A stretch of DNA of 64,000 nucleotides from JBBRNH01 sp038230415 (GCA_038230415.1 JBBRNH010000013.1:1-64000); one strand, 5' to 3'; positions 26,192 to 35,244 are shown, counted from the first letter of the stretch. A program made the numbers and translations. The notes: generated from the letters alone by a model not told the origin.

Positions 26192-26776
26192 TCAAAACAA
26201 CGCTCTGACATCTAATGCCAGTTCGGGCAGCACCGCCGACCGAATCAGGAACGTTTCAGGATTTTTGCTGCCCTGCGCTGAGGCTAACCCCGTCAGCACG
26301 TACCGCCCGGATTCATTCAGGGCGTGAACTTCGATGGATTGCGTTTCCCATTCGGCAATCCAGTATTCAGGAATACCGAAGCGTTCGTAGATATCGCGTT
26401 TCTGGTAGCGGTCGCGCCGAACCGACGACGGAGACACAATTTCTACCGCCAAATCAGGCACACCCATAATACTATCGTTGGTAATGAGGTGCTGTTTAGC
26501 TGCCGATACAAACACGAGGTCAGGCTGTGGGGCGTTGTACTCGTTCAAAAAAACATCAATGGGTGAATAGAAAATTTTTCCGCCAATTTGTTTCTCCTGA
26601 ATAAATGCCCGGAGAAATGTGTAGAGATTTCCCGACAATTCCTGATGAAAAGGCGAAGGCGCAGATTTTTGCATAAGTTCTCCGTCTAAGAGTTCGTAGT
26701 GAAAGGGGTCATTGTCGTCAAATTCCAGTTCACGGAACTGCTGATAGGTCAGTTGGTCAAGGGCAATTGCTTCCAT
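26192..26776 (-). CDS. Uma2 family (DUF820) restriction-like endonuclease
   Basis: A 194-residue Uma2/DUF820 protein with a PD-(D/E)XK fold: QPDLVFVS (Asp), PDLAVEIVSPSS (Glu) and the YQKRDIYERFGIPEYWIAE helix with the conserved Lys. Members are widespread in Cytophagales and cyanobacteria, usually in several scattered copies, and are suspected nucleases of unknown role. Another, more distant copy is at 53311-53892. It begins 28 bases after the DUF3575 start in the reverse direction, and a weak -7 box (TATCTTAG, minus strand) lies just upstream. Confidence 0.85.
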   Translation of the reverse strand: MEAIALDQLTYQQFRELEFDDNDPFHYELLDGELMQKSAPSPFHQELSGNLYTFLRAFIQEKQIGGKIFYSPIDVFLNEYNAPQPDLVFVSAAKQHLITNDSIMGVPDLAVEIVSPSSVRRDRYQKRDIYERFGIPEYWIAEWETQSIEVHALNESGRYVLTGLASAQGSKNPETFLIRSAVLPELALDVRALF

Positions 26777-26812
26777 ACTCTGTTGCTTCCCGATGGTTAG
26801 GGACTAAGATAC

Positions 26813-26846
26813 AAAAAAATAAGCCCGGCCAGAATTGGCCGGGCTT
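26813..26846 (-). terminator. intrinsic terminator of sdhCAB
   Basis: On the minus strand an 11-bp perfect stem (26836-26846 with 26821-26831, 4-base loop, GCCCGGCC core) is followed by a T-rich tail including seven T. It lies 35 bases after the sdhB stop and before the Uma2 gene. Confidence 0.9.
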
Positions 26847-26880
26847 TGGTATTTCACAGACAATCGTACCGTGATAGTTA

Positions 26881-27633
26881 TTACACGTTTTCGGTCGTGA
26901 GTTTTGCGCCGAGATATTCGCGGTTCATGCGGGCGATGTGGTCAAGGGAGATTGATTTGGGGCATTCAACCGAACAGGCACCCGTGAACGAACACGCGCC
27001 GAAGCCTTCTAAATCCATCTGCGCCACCATCCGCTCGGCCCGCATTTTATGCTCGGCGTGGCCCTGCGGCAGCACCGCGAGGTGAGACACCTTAGCCGAT
27101 ACGAACAGCATGGCCGACGCATTTTTACAGGCCGCTACGCACGCCCCGCACCCGATGCACTGGGCCGCGTCCATGGCTTCGTCAGAGATCTCTCGCGGTA
27201 CCGGAATCTCGTTGGCATCCGGGGCCGAACCCGTATTGACCGACACGTAGCCCCCGGACTGAATCACCCGGTCAAACGCCGAACGGTCAACCATCAGGTC
27301 TTTGATAACGGGGAAGGCTTTGGCCCGCCAGGGTTCCACCACAATCGTATCGCCATCGGCAAACGAGCGCATATGCAACTGACAGGTGGTGGCTCCGGTT
27401 TGGGGGCCGTGCGCCCGGCCATTGATATACATCGAACACGACCCGCAGATACCCTCGCGGCAATCATGGTCAAACACAATGCTTTCTTCGCCTTTGTGAG
27501 ACAGTTCGCCGTTCAGCACGTCAAACATTTCCAAAAATGACATATCGGGCGAGATATTGTCAACGGTATAAGGCACCAATTTTCCCGGCGTTTTGCTGTT
27601 TTTCTGCCGCCAGACTTTCAGGTTGATTTTCAT
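26881..27633 (-). CDS. sdhB: succinate dehydrogenase/fumarate reductase iron-sulfur subunit
   Basis: A 250-residue iron-sulfur subunit that passes electrons from the flavoprotein to the quinone site. The [2Fe-2S] ligands are in DHDCREGICGSCSMYINGR with a later Cys in GATTC. The second set, CIGCGACVAACKN and GACSVECP, binds the [4Fe-4S] and [3Fe-4S] clusters. It is the third gene of sdhCAB on the minus strand, after an 80-base gap filled by an inverted repeat, and ends before an intrinsic terminator. Whether the complex runs as succinate dehydrogenase or fumarate reductase cannot be told from sequence; aerobic succinate oxidation is likely. Confidence 0.95.
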   Translation of the reverse strand: MKINLKVWRQKNSKTPGKLVPYTVDNISPDMSFLEMFDVLNGELSHKGEESIVFDHDCREGICGSCSMYINGRAHGPQTGATTCQLHMRSFADGDTIVVEPWRAKAFPVIKDLMVDRSAFDRVIQSGGYVSVNTGSAPDANEIPVPREISDEAMDAAQCIGCGACVAACKNASAMLFVSAKVSHLAVLPQGHAEHKMRAERMVAQMDLEGFGACSFTGACSVECPKSISLDHIARMNREYLGAKLTTENV

Positions 27634-27638
27634 TTTGA

Positions 27639-27713
27639 GTGGTTAGTCGTCAGTGGTCAGTGGTTAGTTGCTTCGCTGATTCTGCTTGCCACTGACCACT
27701 AATCACTAACCAC
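27639..27713. repeat. heptad inverted repeat between sdhA and sdhB
   Basis: Two 25-base arms (27639-27663 and 27689-27713) are complementary except for three central positions. The left arm is built of 7-base units (agtggtt, agtcgtc, agtggtc, agtggtt), the right of their complements. The structure fills almost all of the sdhA-sdhB gap and its right arm touches the sdhA stop codon. Confidence 0.8.
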
Positions 27714-29651
27714 CTACTTATAGCTCCGTTGCGTGAGTTTGACGTTCTCGAACACGAGTTCTTCTTTGTTCAGGATTTCGGGCTGGTTTTCACCGGCATA
27801 TTCCCAGGCGGCCACGTAGGCAAAGTTGGCATCATCGCGTTTGGCTTCACCTTCTTCGGTCTGGTACTCCTCGCGGAAGTGACCACCGCACGATTCATCG
27901 CGGTTCAGCGCGTCGTCAATCATCAACTCGCCGAGTTCGATGAAGTCAGCCACGCGGCCCGCCATTTCGAGCGATTGATTCACCTCGTCACCATCACCCA
28001 AAACGCGGACATTTTTCCAGAAGTCGGCTTTCAACTCCTGCACCATCTTCTTGGCTTTGGTCAGACCCTCGGCAGTACGCGACATGCCGCAGTAGTCCCA
28101 GATAATCAGACCCAGGGCGCGGTGGTATTCATCAACGGGCTTGGTGCCTTTGATATTCAGCAGTTTCTGCGTCATGTCCGTTACGCGCTGCTCGGCTTCT
28201 TTGAAAGCGGGCGCATCAACAGGCAGTTTATCATTTTGCCCAATCGTGGCTAAATAATCACCAACGGTGTACGGAATCACGAAATAACCGTCGGCCAGCC
28301 CCTGCATCAGGGCCGAAGCACCGAGCCGGTTCGCGCCGTGATCCGAGAAGTTAGCCTCGCCCAGGGCGTACAAACCGGGAATGGTGGTCATCAGGTTATA
28401 ATCAACCCACAGTCCGCCCATCGTGTAATGAACCGCCGGATAAATCATCATCGGCGTTTTGTATGGGTTATCATCCACGATTTTCTCGTACATCTCAAAC
28501 AGGTTGCCATACTTGGCCTCAATCGTTTTCTGCCCGTCGCGTTTGATGGCATCGGCAAAATCGAGATACACCGCCAGGCCCGTTTTGCTCACGCCCCGGC
28601 CCTCATCGCAAACGTATTTGGCGTTGCGCGAAGCTACGTCGCGCGGCACGAGGTTTCCGAACGACGGATACCGGCGTTCCAGAAAATAGTCGCGCTCTTC
28701 TTCTTTGAGGTCGGTTGGTTTGAGTTCACCCTTGCGGATTTTCTGGGCCAGTTCCTGGGTTTTTGGCACCCACACGCGCCCGTCGTTCCGCAGTGATTCT
28801 GACATCAGCGTCAGTTTCGACTGATAATCGCCTTTGACAGGGATACACGTCGGGTGAATCTGCGTGTAGCAGGGGTTTGCAAACAACGCGCCGTGCTTGT
28901 GCGCCCGCCAGGCCGCCGTCACGTTCGAGTTCATGGCGTTGGTCGAGAGGTAGAACACGTTGCCGTATCCGCCCGTGCAGAGCAGCACGGCATGGCCCGA
29001 ATGAGATTCGATTTTGCCCGTCAGCAGATTACGGGTCACGATGCCGCGTGTTTTGCCGCCCTCCACCACAAGGTCAAGCATTTCACTGCGCGTAAACAAT
29101 TTTACTTTGCCATTGGCAACCTGCCGACTCAGGGCCGAATACGCACCGAGGAGCAGTTGCTGCCCGGTTTGGCCCCGTGCGTAGAACGTCCGGGACACCT
29201 GCGCCCCACCGAATGAGCGGTTGGCGAGCAGACCGCCGTACTCCCGCGCAAACGGAACGCCCTGCGCCACGCACTGATCAATGATGCTCACGCTAACCTC
29301 GGCCAGCCGGTGTACGTTGGCTTCGCGCGAGCGGTAGTCCCCGCCTTTAATAGTGTCATAAAACAGCCGGAACACACTGTCGCCGTCGTTCTGGTAGTTT
29401 TTAGCCGCATTGATACCGCCCTGCGCGGCTATCGAGTGCGCCCGGCGCGGGCTGTCGTGAAAGGTGAAAACCTTCACGTTATAGCCTAATTCGGCCAGCG
29501 ACGCAGCCGCTGACGCACCGGCTAAGCCCGTTCCAACGACGATGATGTCGTACTTCCGTTTGTTGGCCGGGTTTACCAGTTTGAGACCGAACTTGTGCCG
29601 TGACCACTTTTCGGCCAGGGGGCCTTCGGGAGTTTTTGATACTAATTGCAT
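27714..29651 (-). CDS. sdhA: succinate dehydrogenase/fumarate reductase flavoprotein subunit
   Basis: A 645-residue flavoprotein. The FAD dinucleotide fold is IIVVGTGLAGASAAASLAEL (about 36-55), and RAHSIAAQGGINA holds the His (about residue 72) that links FAD covalently. Substrate-site regions include HPTCIP and GGLWVDYNL, and a C-terminal SCGGHFREE segment is typical. It oxidises succinate to fumarate (or the reverse) on the cytoplasmic face, delivering electrons to SdhB. Start MQLVSKTPEGPLAEKW is chosen because the longer frame would include the heptad repeat in the sdhC-sdhA gap. Confidence 0.95.
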   Translation of the reverse strand: MQLVSKTPEGPLAEKWSRHKFGLKLVNPANKRKYDIIVVGTGLAGASAAASLAELGYNVKVFTFHDSPRRAHSIAAQGGINAAKNYQNDGDSVFRLFYDTIKGGDYRSREANVHRLAEVSVSIIDQCVAQGVPFAREYGGLLANRSFGGAQVSRTFYARGQTGQQLLLGAYSALSRQVANGKVKLFTRSEMLDLVVEGGKTRGIVTRNLLTGKIESHSGHAVLLCTGGYGNVFYLSTNAMNSNVTAAWRAHKHGALFANPCYTQIHPTCIPVKGDYQSKLTLMSESLRNDGRVWVPKTQELAQKIRKGELKPTDLKEEERDYFLERRYPSFGNLVPRDVASRNAKYVCDEGRGVSKTGLAVYLDFADAIKRDGQKTIEAKYGNLFEMYEKIVDDNPYKTPMMIYPAVHYTMGGLWVDYNLMTTIPGLYALGEANFSDHGANRLGASALMQGLADGYFVIPYTVGDYLATIGQNDKLPVDAPAFKEAEQRVTDMTQKLLNIKGTKPVDEYHRALGLIIWDYCGMSRTAEGLTKAKKMVQELKADFWKNVRVLGDGDEVNQSLEMAGRVADFIELGELMIDDALNRDESCGGHFREEYQTEEGEAKRDDANFAYVAAWEYAGENQPEILNKEELVFENVKLTQRSYK

Positions 29652-29668
29652 AACAGCGATTGTTTGAT

Positions 29669-29746
29669 GTTTGTGGTTTGCGGTTCGTAGTTGACGGCTC
29701 CAGGTAATAATTCGCGCCGACCAACTACGAACCACAAACCAAGAAC
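29669..29746. repeat. heptad inverted repeat between sdhC and sdhA
   Basis: Arms 29669-29693 and 29722-29746 (25 bases, three mismatches) are made of 7-base units such as tgtttgt, ggtttgc, ggttcgt, agttgac. The unit sequence differs from the sdhA-sdhB element but the 7-base period, arm length and position in the gap are the same. Confidence 0.8.
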
Positions 29747-29750
29747 CACT

Positions 29751-30446
29751 TTACAAATAACCATTTCCTTTCAGGTACATATAGATCGGCATAATGGCAA
29801 ACAGGGCCGGAATCAACATACCAAAACCATACACGCCAACCGCCTTGATGAGGGGTGTGTATTTCTTGTGGCGGATGCCCAGCGTCTGAAAACCGCTCTG
29901 AAAGCCATGCACAAGGTGATAACCAACGGCCACCATCGAGATTACATAGCCGATCACGTACCAGATACTTTTGAATGCTTCGGCTACTTCGGTGTATAAA
30001 TCTTTTACTTCGCCGTTGCCATAATCAATTGATTTTAAGGCTCCAAAGTGGGTTTCATACCAAAAATGCCGCATATGTACGATAATGAATACCAGCATAA
30101 CCGTACCTAAGATACCCATATTCCGCGATGACCAGGGGCTGTTGGCTTCCGGTTTGCTGTAGGCATACTTTACCGGGCGCGAAGCCTGATTCTGACGGGT
30201 GAGAATCAGGGCCATCATTGCGTGAAGCAGGATTGACCCGTATAGCAGGTAGGCAATCGTCGAAATAAGCGGATTGTGGGTCATGAAATGAGAGTACTCA
30301 TTAAAAGCCCGCCCGCCATCATTGGCAAACAATTGCAGGTTGCCACCCACGTGAACAATAAGAAATGAGCAGAGAAATAAACCCGTCAATGACATGACGA
30401 CCTTACGACCGAGCGAACTGGAAAGCGTTTGTGTTACCCAAGACAT
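29751..30446 (-). CDS. sdhC: succinate dehydrogenase cytochrome b membrane subunit
   Basis: A 231-residue membrane anchor with five hydrophobic helices and several His residues placed to bind two haems (for example FLIVHVGGNL, LLHAMMAL, FIIVHMRHFWYE, GYHLVHGF). This is the one-subunit, di-haem anchor typical of Bacteroidota and of Bacillus/Wolinella-type enzymes, in place of separate SdhC and SdhD. It anchors SdhAB and carries the menaquinone site. It is the first gene of the operon; the 235 bases upstream, shared with the divergent DCC gene, hold its promoter, which I could not fix exactly. Confidence 0.93.
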   Translation of the reverse strand: MSWVTQTLSSSLGRKVVMSLTGLFLCSFLIVHVGGNLQLFANDGGRAFNEYSHFMTHNPLISTIAYLLYGSILLHAMMALILTRQNQASRPVKYAYSKPEANSPWSSRNMGILGTVMLVFIIVHMRHFWYETHFGALKSIDYGNGEVKDLYTEVAEAFKSIWYVIGYVISMVAVGYHLVHGFQSGFQTLGIRHKKYTPLIKAVGVYGFGMLIPALFAIMPIYMYLKGNGYL

Positions 30447-30681
30447 CGTGATTATTATACCCGGTTGGTTATACTAATTAAACAAAGTGCCGCCGAAATA
30501 GTGCCTTCGCCGACGCGCCAAAACTAACGCCCAAACCCCGCCTAAACAACTTTGACAGCGGTAAACCGGCAACTGACCCGCTTATTTTTAAGGGGTATAA
30601 ACTAAGCGACGACATGGTTTGCAAACGACCTGTTTCAGAATTTTGTTTACTCTTTGTCTGCTCAAATCAGACCCCACTATA

Positions 30682-31071
30682 ATGCCCGCAATCATCTTTT
30701 TCGACGGAGTCTGTACCCTTTGCGATTTTGCCGTGACGTTTGTGATTGACCATGACCCGGCCCGGCGGTTTCGGTTTGCGGCCCTGCAATCGGCAGCGGG
30801 GCAGCAGTTGCTGGCCGACCACCCCGAACTACTGCGTCAGGATACGATAATTCTACTCGAAGCCGGGCAGGTCTACACCCGCTCTGAAGCCGCCCTCCGC
30901 ATTGCCCGACACCTGCGCGGCTGGCAGTGGGCGTGGGCGTTTCGCGTTATTCCACACGTGCTACGCGATGGGGTTTACAAATTCATCGCCCGCAATCGGT
31001 ACCGCTGGTTTGGCAAACGCGATAGCTGCCGGATTCCTACGCCGGAGTTACGAAGTTTGTTTTTGGCGTAA
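30682..31071 (+). CDS. DCC family thiol-disulfide oxidoreductase-like protein
   Basis: A 129-residue DUF393/DCC protein. It begins IIFFDGVCTLCDF, giving the DxxCxxC signature with Asp 8, Cys 11 and Cys 14. The later RIARHLRGW and RNRYRWFGK segments are typical of the family, and the fold is predicted thioredoxin-like. Function and partner are unknown. The start is placed at MPAIIFFDG because the family begins just before the DGVC motif. It ends 10 bases before fabD and is probably co-transcribed with it. Confidence 0.88.
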   Translation: MPAIIFFDGVCTLCDFAVTFVIDHDPARRFRFAALQSAAGQQLLADHPELLRQDTIILLEAGQVYTRSEAALRIARHLRGWQWAWAFRVIPHVLRDGVYKFIARNRYRWFGKRDSCRIPTPELRSLFLA

Positions 31072-31081
31072 GTTTGCCCGT

Positions 31082-31966
31082 ATGAACGCATACATTTTTC
31101 CCGGTCAGGGTTCGCAATTCAGCGGCATGGGCCGCGCCCTTTACAACGAATCATCAACCGCCCGTGACAGCTTCGAACACGCAAACGACACCCTCGGCTT
31201 CCGGCTGACCGATGTTATGTTTACCGGCACCGACGATGCACTGAAACAAACCGCCGTGACACAACCGGCCATTTTTCTGCACTCGGTCGTGCTGGCAATG
31301 ACCACCGACGGTTTCAGCCCCGACATGGTTGGCGGTCATTCGTTAGGCGAGTTCTCGGCGTTGGTAGCGGCTGGTGCGCTGTCGTTTGCCGATGGTCTGA
31401 CGCTGGTCTCAAAACGGGCCGCAGCCATGCAACGCGCCTGCGAGTTAGTACCGTCAACAATGGCGGCAGTGCTGGCCCTGCCCGACGAGGTGATTGAGCA
31501 AATCTGCGCCGAAGTGATGACCCAAACCGGCGAGGTAGTTGTGCCAGCCAATTTTAACTGCCCCGGTCAGGTCGTTATTTCGGGTTCGCTGGAAGGCATC
31601 CGGCTGGCGGGTGATAAACTAAAAGAAGCCGGGGCGAAGCGCGTGCTGGTGTTGCCGGTGGGCGGAGCGTTTCACTCGCCCCTGATGGAACCGGCCCGCG
31701 AAGAACTGGCCCGCGCCATCGAAGCCACGTCATTCGGCCAACCCCGTTGCCCGATTTATCAGAACGTAACGGCCTTAGCCTCAACCGATGTTGCTACAAT
31801 CAAAGCCAATCTGATTGCTCAACTGACGGCCCCCGTTCGGTGGACACAATCGGTACAGGCAATGGTTTCTAATGGAGCCACAACCTTTGCCGAATGTGGA
31901 CCGGGAAAGGTGTTACAGGGTTTGGTGCGGAAAATTGCGCCTGACGTTGAGGTAGTTGGATTGTAG
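31082..31966 (+). CDS. fabD: malonyl-CoA:ACP transacylase
   Basis: FabD moves malonyl groups from CoA to acyl carrier protein to feed fatty-acid synthesis. The 294-residue protein shows FPGQGSQFSGMG at residues 6-17, the nucleophile elbow GGHSLGEFSAL (Ser 87), VLPVGGAFHSPLM with the catalytic His, and a C-terminal ECGPGKVLQGL. Start MNAYIFPGQGSQ matches the family. It does not lie in a fab cluster here. Imperfect short palindromes (for example 31999-32020) follow before the tRNA gene. Confidence 0.95.
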   Translation: MNAYIFPGQGSQFSGMGRALYNESSTARDSFEHANDTLGFRLTDVMFTGTDDALKQTAVTQPAIFLHSVVLAMTTDGFSPDMVGGHSLGEFSALVAAGALSFADGLTLVSKRAAAMQRACELVPSTMAAVLALPDEVIEQICAEVMTQTGEVVVPANFNCPGQVVISGSLEGIRLAGDKLKEAGAKRVLVLPVGGAFHSPLMEPAREELARAIEATSFGQPRCPIYQNVTALASTDVATIKANLIAQLTAPVRWTQSVQAMVSNGATTFAECGPGKVLQGLVRKIAPDVEVVGL

Positions 31967-32022
31967 AGACGCGTTATATTGCGCTTTGCGGGTGCATGAA
32001 GACGCAAAATATTACGTCTTGG

Positions 32023-32054
32023 CTTGCGTCAAATTATTGAATCAGCTACCTTTG
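32023..32054 (+). promoter_or_regulatory. promoter of the tRNA-Gln gene
   Basis: A perfect -7 box TACCTTTG (32047-32054) lies 20 bases after CTTG (32023-32026), matching the Bacteroidota TTG/TAnnTTTG promoter. Transcription would start about 10 bases before the tRNA. Confidence 0.7.
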
Positions 32055-32071
32055 CACCCACAAAAAAACGA

Positions 32072-32142
32072 TCCCTGATCGTATAGGGGTAGTACAGCAG
32101 ATTTTGGTTCTGTTAGCGGAGGTTCGATTCCTTCTCGGGGAA
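32072..32142 (+). tRNA. tRNA-Gln (anticodon TTG)
   Basis: A 71-base cloverleaf can be folded: acceptor tccctga/tcgggga, D arm gtat/gtac, anticodon stem gcaga/tctgt with loop ttttggt (anticodon TTG), T arm ggagg/ccttc with loop ttcgatt, and discriminator A. The 3' CCA is not encoded. The tRNA reads CAA and CAG Gln codons. It has its own promoter and terminator. Confidence 0.93.
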
Positions 32143-32144
32143 CT

Positions 32145-32181
32145 AAAGAACCAGACTTTCATGAGGTCTGGTTCTTTTTTT
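32145..32181 (+). terminator. intrinsic terminator of tRNA-Gln
   Basis: A 12-bp perfect stem (32145-32156 with 32166-32177) runs into seven T, three bases after the tRNA. Beyond it, 32182-32426 holds no gene or clear regulatory element apart from AT-rich sequence likely to contain the TetR promoter. Confidence 0.92.
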
Positions 32182-32426
32182 ATTTATAAATTTGAGCGGA
32201 ATAAATCTCAACGAGTAAAAATTCCGTACACCAACGAATCAGTGGCAGCTAATTGATGTATATACAATAAAATGTATGCTTTCTTTGTGGTGTGTGCGCC
32301 ATGGATTACATTTGTCCCTCCGCAAGTAACATATCGCTCCGATCTACGTCATAGGTAAACAGATTCATTCACTTTCTGTTAGACACTAAACAATCACCTA
32401 CTTAAACAATGGTTTGACTAATACAA

Positions 32427-33095
32427 ATGGAAAAAGTTCGTAGAAATCGGGCGATGACTACCCAACGAATTGTTGCCGCGTTTGAGGAAGTAATTGCCGA
32501 ACGGGGCATAGAAGGCGTAGGTATTAATCGGATTGCCGAAAAGGCCGGCGTTAGTAAAGTGCTTATATACCGATACTTCGGTGGTATCGAGGGGCTGGTA
32601 ACGTACTATATCAAGATGGGGAAAATGTTTCCCACGTTCGATAGCCGAATGATTGCGCAAATTCAACCAACTCAGTCATCAGATATGGGCCGCGTGTGGT
32701 CGAGGCAGGTGGTGCAGATGTTTAGAGGGTTTCGGGCCTCAAAAGCCGGGCGGGAAATCCTGAAAGCCACCGTCATCAATAACGACGAATTAGCCAGTGT
32801 AGCCAGCAAAGCCCAGGACGAAGAGTTAAGTCGACTGGTGGCGGAGTTGTCGTTTACCGAAGGCGCAGATAATCAGGACATTGCCGCCGTAATCCTGAGC
32901 GCGATGACGCACCTGACCCTGCTGGCTCAAAGCAACCGCAGCATGATTGGCCTTGACCTGCGCGACGATGACAATTGGAAACGCATAGAACAGGCCGTGA
33001 AAGCAATCTACGCAGGTCTGAATCAATTAGCCGTTCAGTCAGAAACGGTTCGCTTTGACCTCCGTCCCAGCACGGCTCCCGTTGGGCAATGGTAA
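32427..33095 (+). CDS. TetR/AcrR family transcriptional regulator
   Basis: A 222-residue regulator. The N-terminal helix-turn-helix (about residues 10-55) reads RIVAAFEEVIAERGIEGVGI and then IAEKAGVSKVLIYRYFGG, the classical TetR DNA-binding pattern. The C-terminal helical ligand-binding domain (about 65-200) has no recognisable ligand signature. TetR proteins usually repress themselves and a neighbouring gene. The convergent GH65 gene is separated by a terminator, so its targets are not evident here; the RND pumps further on are a possible but unsupported target. Confidence 0.88.
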   Translation: MEKVRRNRAMTTQRIVAAFEEVIAERGIEGVGINRIAEKAGVSKVLIYRYFGGIEGLVTYYIKMGKMFPTFDSRMIAQIQPTQSSDMGRVWSRQVVQMFRGFRASKAGREILKATVINNDELASVASKAQDEELSRLVAELSFTEGADNQDIAAVILSAMTHLTLLAQSNRSMIGLDLRDDDNWKRIEQAVKAIYAGLNQLAVQSETVRFDLRPSTAPVGQW

Positions 33096-33098
33096 GCA

Positions 33099-33129
33099 GT
33101 TATCGGTGGGTAGCCTCCCCACCGATAAC
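33099..33129. terminator. bidirectional terminator between TetR and GH65
   Basis: A perfect 12-bp inverted repeat (33099-33110 with 33118-33129, 7-base loop) lies three bases after the TetR stop, between two convergent genes. No strong T run is present in either direction. Confidence 0.7.
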
Positions 33130-33146
33130 CAGTCACAACACACGCA

Positions 33147-35183
33147 TCACTGCACTTGCATTGTTTTCTGCTGTGTTCCTACTCCTTTAATAGTCAGCGA
33201 CTTCCATTTCTTTGGCAGTTTGCTTTTTTGCTGAATAACGCCCGCGTCGGTAATGTCTAAGCCGCCAAATCCGTTCAGCACGGCCTGTAACATTCCGCCC
33301 GCGCCGGTGGCAAAGTACGGGTTGGTTCCTCCGGCGGTCTCGGCCATCACGCCAAACGGTGGTACTTCGTTGGGCTTGTAGCTCTTCACAAACCACTCGT
33401 AGCCTTTCTCCACTTCGCCCAGCCGGGTGTGCAAAATGCTCAACACCGACCATCCCATGGCCGGGCCTTCGGGCGAGTAACGTGGCTCATAATAGGCCAA
33501 GTCTTTGCGGATACTGGCTTCGTCGGCCACAATCGTGAGCGGATAGGCCAGCAAATTCGCCTCGGCCTGTTTGATTGTCACACCGTCATACGTGCGGTTT
33601 TCTTTGGTGGCTCCGTCGGCAAATTTCAGAATCGGGATGTTGGCGGCTGTGGTGGCCCAGGCCGGGTTTGGCGCAATGCCCAATTCCTGCGCGGCCTGCG
33701 TGGCAAATCCCAGCGACGTTTTTGCCATGCCGTTGGTAAAGGCGTTGTCATCAATGTTTTCCTGCCATTCGTTGGCACCAATCACGTTGTTGATGTGCAA
33801 CTTGCCATCGGTGCCTTTTTCGACGCGGCTCGTCCAGAAATCGGCCACTTCTTTCAGCATCGGATAGCCCCGTGTGCGGAGCCATTCTTTGTCTTTCGTA
33901 ACCTGATAGTATTTCCAGAACGCCCAGCCCACACAGCCTGTGATGTGGTGCTGAAACGGCCCGGTTAAGGCCCAGACTGGTGTGGCTTCCTGCCCGTCTG
34001 CGTCCGATTCCCACGGAAACATGACCCCGGCATAGCCATGGCTGAAGGCATTCTGTTTTGCCATTTTCATCCGCTCAAAGCGATATTCGAGCAATGATCT
34101 GGCAATTTCTGGTTTAAGCGTCAACAACGGAGGGTACATCCAGAGTTCGGTATCCCAAAAAACGTGGCCGTTGTAGCCCAACCCCGACAGGCCCATCGGC
34201 GACAGGCTGTACGACTGACCCTCCCGCGCAAACGAATACAAGTGATACAACGCCGACCGCACGGCCCGTTGCGCATCGGCATCACCGTCAATGATAATGT
34301 CTGATTGCCAGAGCTTTGCCCATTCTAAATTATGCCGCACTAAGAGCCGTTCGGTACGTTCGAGGGCAGCGAAAATGGTCAAACGTTCGGCTTCGTTGTG
34401 CGGGTCGGCGGTGTGGGCCGACGAGATTACCGAGCCGACGATAGCAAATTTATAGGTCTGCCCGGCTTTAAGTTGCTTTTTGAACTTGGCGAGGTGCATA
34501 TTGTAATCCCAGTCTTCGTGGATAACGTCGGGTTCCTGCCCGTGCGGTTCCTCAAAAATAAAGCTGTTCGAGGCCGCCACCGTGAGTTTTCCCGACGGGC
34601 TTTTTGCCACCGAAGTCAGTAACCGAATCGTGACGTGCGAACGGTCAATTTCGGAATAAAAATTCTTGACTTCTTTGAGATTTTCCGGCGTTTCGATCAC
34701 GCTCATCGGCATGATTTCGCAGTCTTTTTTGGCCGTGATTTCTACCTGCGTCAGGGCCGAAAACGGCAGATGCCGCAACGCCATCACGGTTTGTTTCACG
34801 GTCAGTTTGTCCTGATAATCAAACGTCGTTGCCAGACTCGCGCCCTTCATATCGAGGGTTTGGCGGTAGTTGGTAATGTCTTTCGGGCCAAGCCTTCGCC
34901 CGTCCACGTCGAGGTTCATGTTGGCAAAGTTGAACACTTTCAGGATGTTCGAGACGCGGCCCCGCCCATAGGTATCGAACGCACCGTTTAGCACCACGTC
35001 TTTGACCTTCATCGGCTCCGGCGACGACACGAGGCCGATCATGCCGTTAGCAACGGTGATGCCGTAATAATTAGCCGGGTTAATGTTTTTCCCGACAATC
35101 TGCCACTCGTTATCAGTCGGTTGGGCCAGAGCGGGCAGCAGTGCGCTACCCATCAGGAAACCCCACAAGAGCCTTGTTCTCAT
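33147..35183 (-). CDS. secreted glycoside hydrolase family 65-like protein
   Basis: A 678-residue protein with a signal peptide (about residues 1-21, ending LPALAQ) and an (alpha/alpha)6-barrel of the GH65 type. Diagnostic parts are HVFWDTELWMYPPLLTLKP, FPWESDADGQEATP and the general-acid region VIGANEWQENIDDNAFTNG. GH65 covers phosphorylases and hydrolases of alpha-glucosides such as trehalose, maltose or kojibiose, and also the glucosyl-galactosyl-hydroxylysine glucosidase. Export points to a hydrolase acting in the periplasm rather than a cytosolic phosphorylase. The substrate cannot be fixed. It stands alone, with no SusCD genes nearby. Confidence 0.82.
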   Translation of the reverse strand: MRTRLLWGFLMGSALLPALAQPTDNEWQIVGKNINPANYYGITVANGMIGLVSSPEPMKVKDVVLNGAFDTYGRGRVSNILKVFNFANMNLDVDGRRLGPKDITNYRQTLDMKGASLATTFDYQDKLTVKQTVMALRHLPFSALTQVEITAKKDCEIMPMSVIETPENLKEVKNFYSEIDRSHVTIRLLTSVAKSPSGKLTVAASNSFIFEEPHGQEPDVIHEDWDYNMHLAKFKKQLKAGQTYKFAIVGSVISSAHTADPHNEAERLTIFAALERTERLLVRHNLEWAKLWQSDIIIDGDADAQRAVRSALYHLYSFAREGQSYSLSPMGLSGLGYNGHVFWDTELWMYPPLLTLKPEIARSLLEYRFERMKMAKQNAFSHGYAGVMFPWESDADGQEATPVWALTGPFQHHITGCVGWAFWKYYQVTKDKEWLRTRGYPMLKEVADFWTSRVEKGTDGKLHINNVIGANEWQENIDDNAFTNGMAKTSLGFATQAAQELGIAPNPAWATTAANIPILKFADGATKENRTYDGVTIKQAEANLLAYPLTIVADEASIRKDLAYYEPRYSPEGPAMGWSVLSILHTRLGEVEKGYEWFVKSYKPNEVPPFGVMAETAGGTNPYFATGAGGMLQAVLNGFGGLDITDAGVIQQKSKLPKKWKSLTIKGVGTQQKTMQVQ

Positions 35184-35244
35184 TGGTTTTGTTGCAGTGA
35201 TTAAGGAATCGTTGAAATAAACCCCAAAATAAGGCTAAAAGATT

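Noticed and set aside
31967..32046. Repeat-like palindromes after fabD as a mobile element
   Set aside because: Stems are short and imperfect (six clean pairs), so they support at most a weak terminator or a decayed repeat.
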